Positions 41,130 through 41,711 of a stretch of 41,711 nucleotides of DNA are shown here, piece by piece. Position 1 is the first letter of the stretch; every line of letters starts with the position of its first letter. Under the pieces are notes generated by a model. That model was not told the DNA's origin. It worked only from the letters and a program-made list of their open reading frames with translations, and searched no databases. The stretch comes from a virus, in the IMG/VR virus record IMGVR_UViG_3300042886_001175, positions 1 through 41,711 of that record. One strand, written 5' to 3'. A program made the position numbers and the translations under genes.

Positions 41130-41711
41130 AGGTTAGTCTGAAGACGTTGGCTGAAAGAGTCCATGGCGCATTTCGTGAGATCCATACGAGTGCCGTCTGG
41201 ATAGGGCAGGTTAAACTCAAACTCGATGGCGGCACGAAGGCGGGCAGGATCAACTGGCAGGGCTGACGCGCAGGCCGCGTTGATGTTGTTGGAAAAGTCA
41301 TCCACCTTCACCGAGCGGAAGAACGTGCCGAAGAGATCCTTGAACTCGGATACCGTGTGATACTTCTGGACCTTGGGTTTGTCCTGAAAATCACCGATGC
41401 GAATCCCGGGTTCGTAGTCGAGGCGGAACGCGATGTTGCCCGCGTTGCTCTCGTTCATGAACGCCTTGCCATTGACCTGCCGCCAGCCGGACTCTCCGGC
41501 AGAGGACGCGCAGGCATAGACCTTGGTGAACGGTTTGCACAGAGCGGCGCAGAGGCAGGCGATGTGCTCGCGGTCTTCACGGAACGGCACGGAATTCAGC
41601 ACGCTTGCAATGAAGATGCTGGTCCACTCCTTGCCCGCCGCCACTTCCGCAAGGAATGCGCGTGCCAGTTCCACGCTCTCCGCCTTGTTGATGCCCCCTG
41701 GTCCGAGCCGG
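41126..41711 (-). CDS. methyltransferase-like protein, C-terminal part (cut by window edge)
   Basis: At least 194 residues; the frame is open to the window edge (reads RLGPGGINKAESVELARAFL before the first possible GTG start at 41674), so the gene probably begins outside. The visible part has YACASSAGESGWRQVNGKAF, NAGNIAFRLDYEPGIRIGDF and EFEFNLPYPDGTRMDL, which I recall from the C-terminus of phage-encoded class I methyltransferases, sometimes fused to ParB-like domains. The SAM-binding motif itself lies outside the window. Moderately sure that it is a real gene, less sure of the function. Confidence 0.5.
   Translation of the reverse strand, partial: RLGPGGINKAESVELARAFLAEVAAGKEWTSIFIASVLNSVPFREDREHIACLCAALCKPFTKVYACASSAGESGWRQVNGKAFMNESNAGNIAFRLDYEPGIRIGDFQDKPKVQKYHTVSEFKDLFGTFFRSVKVDDFSNNINAACASALPVDPARLRAAIEFEFNLPYPDGTRMDLTKCAMDSFSQRLQTNL

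Overview
The window is the left part of an integrated, lambda-like tailed phage (siphovirus layout) in a GC-rich bacterium, most probably a member of the Verrucomicrobiota. The host guess rests on three things seen here: the tyrosine integrase has the N-A-L-R / G-N-S-P active-site variants I associate with verrucomicrobial integrases; a large exported protein has HAF-type repeats, an acidic DxDxDG segment and an Ig-like domain, a combination common in that phylum; and Shine-Dalgarno sequences are almost absent. Host and phage assignments are inference from protein motifs; no database search was run.

Layout. (1) 10-99: tRNA-Ser(CGA), the likely attachment site, followed by repeats, the integrase (217-1542), an overlapping MerR/AlpA-type small protein and a strong terminator. 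(2) 1858-6855: a cargo region with one very large exported protein (2439-6698) flanked by 44-bp imperfect direct repeats. (3) 6856-24230, minus strand: end of the late operon, holin-like proteins, tail fibre, two proteins with a DUF2829/Tad2-like domain (one with Cys-rich repeats and a proline tract), tail tip proteins, a secreted FGE-fold protein that looks like a diversified C-type-lectin display protein, tape measure, a G/GT tail-chaperone pair joined by a perfect lambda-type GGGAAAG slippery heptamer, tail tube paralogs and tail completion proteins. (4) 24265-31293: an accessory island between tail and head genes, with a metallophosphoesterase, a plus-strand CxCG protein, a small secreted coiled-coil protein and a tight three-gene operon (PcfJ-like protein, J-domain protein, 19-repeat LRR protein). 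(5) 31659-39916: head module in reverse order (coat, S49 protease-scaffold, portal, gpW-like connector, M15 endolysin, holin/lipoprotein fusion, GpA-type terminase large and small subunits, HNH endonuclease). (6) 39938-41711: CmoA-like methyltransferase, HAD phosphatase and a methyltransferase-like gene cut by the window edge.

How it works together. Terminase, portal, protease-scaffold and coat build and fill the head; gpW-like and tail completion proteins join it to a flexible tail whose length is set by the tape measure with help from the frameshifted chaperone; fibres and display proteins bind the host; holins and the M15 peptidase lyse it. Cargo genes were added at gene junctions: four separate inserts are flanked by imperfect direct repeats that duplicate junction or gene-start sequences.

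The most unusual signal is genome-wide: in this SD-poor sequence the hexamer TTGACA (or TTGACG) lies 13-16 nt upstream of at least a dozen start codons on both strands. That position is wrong for a promoter -35 box of the same gene, and it suggests an undescribed translation-start or coupling element. The LRR/J-domain/PcfJ-like operon with its operator-like inverted repeats is the best candidate for a new accessory (possibly defence) system.
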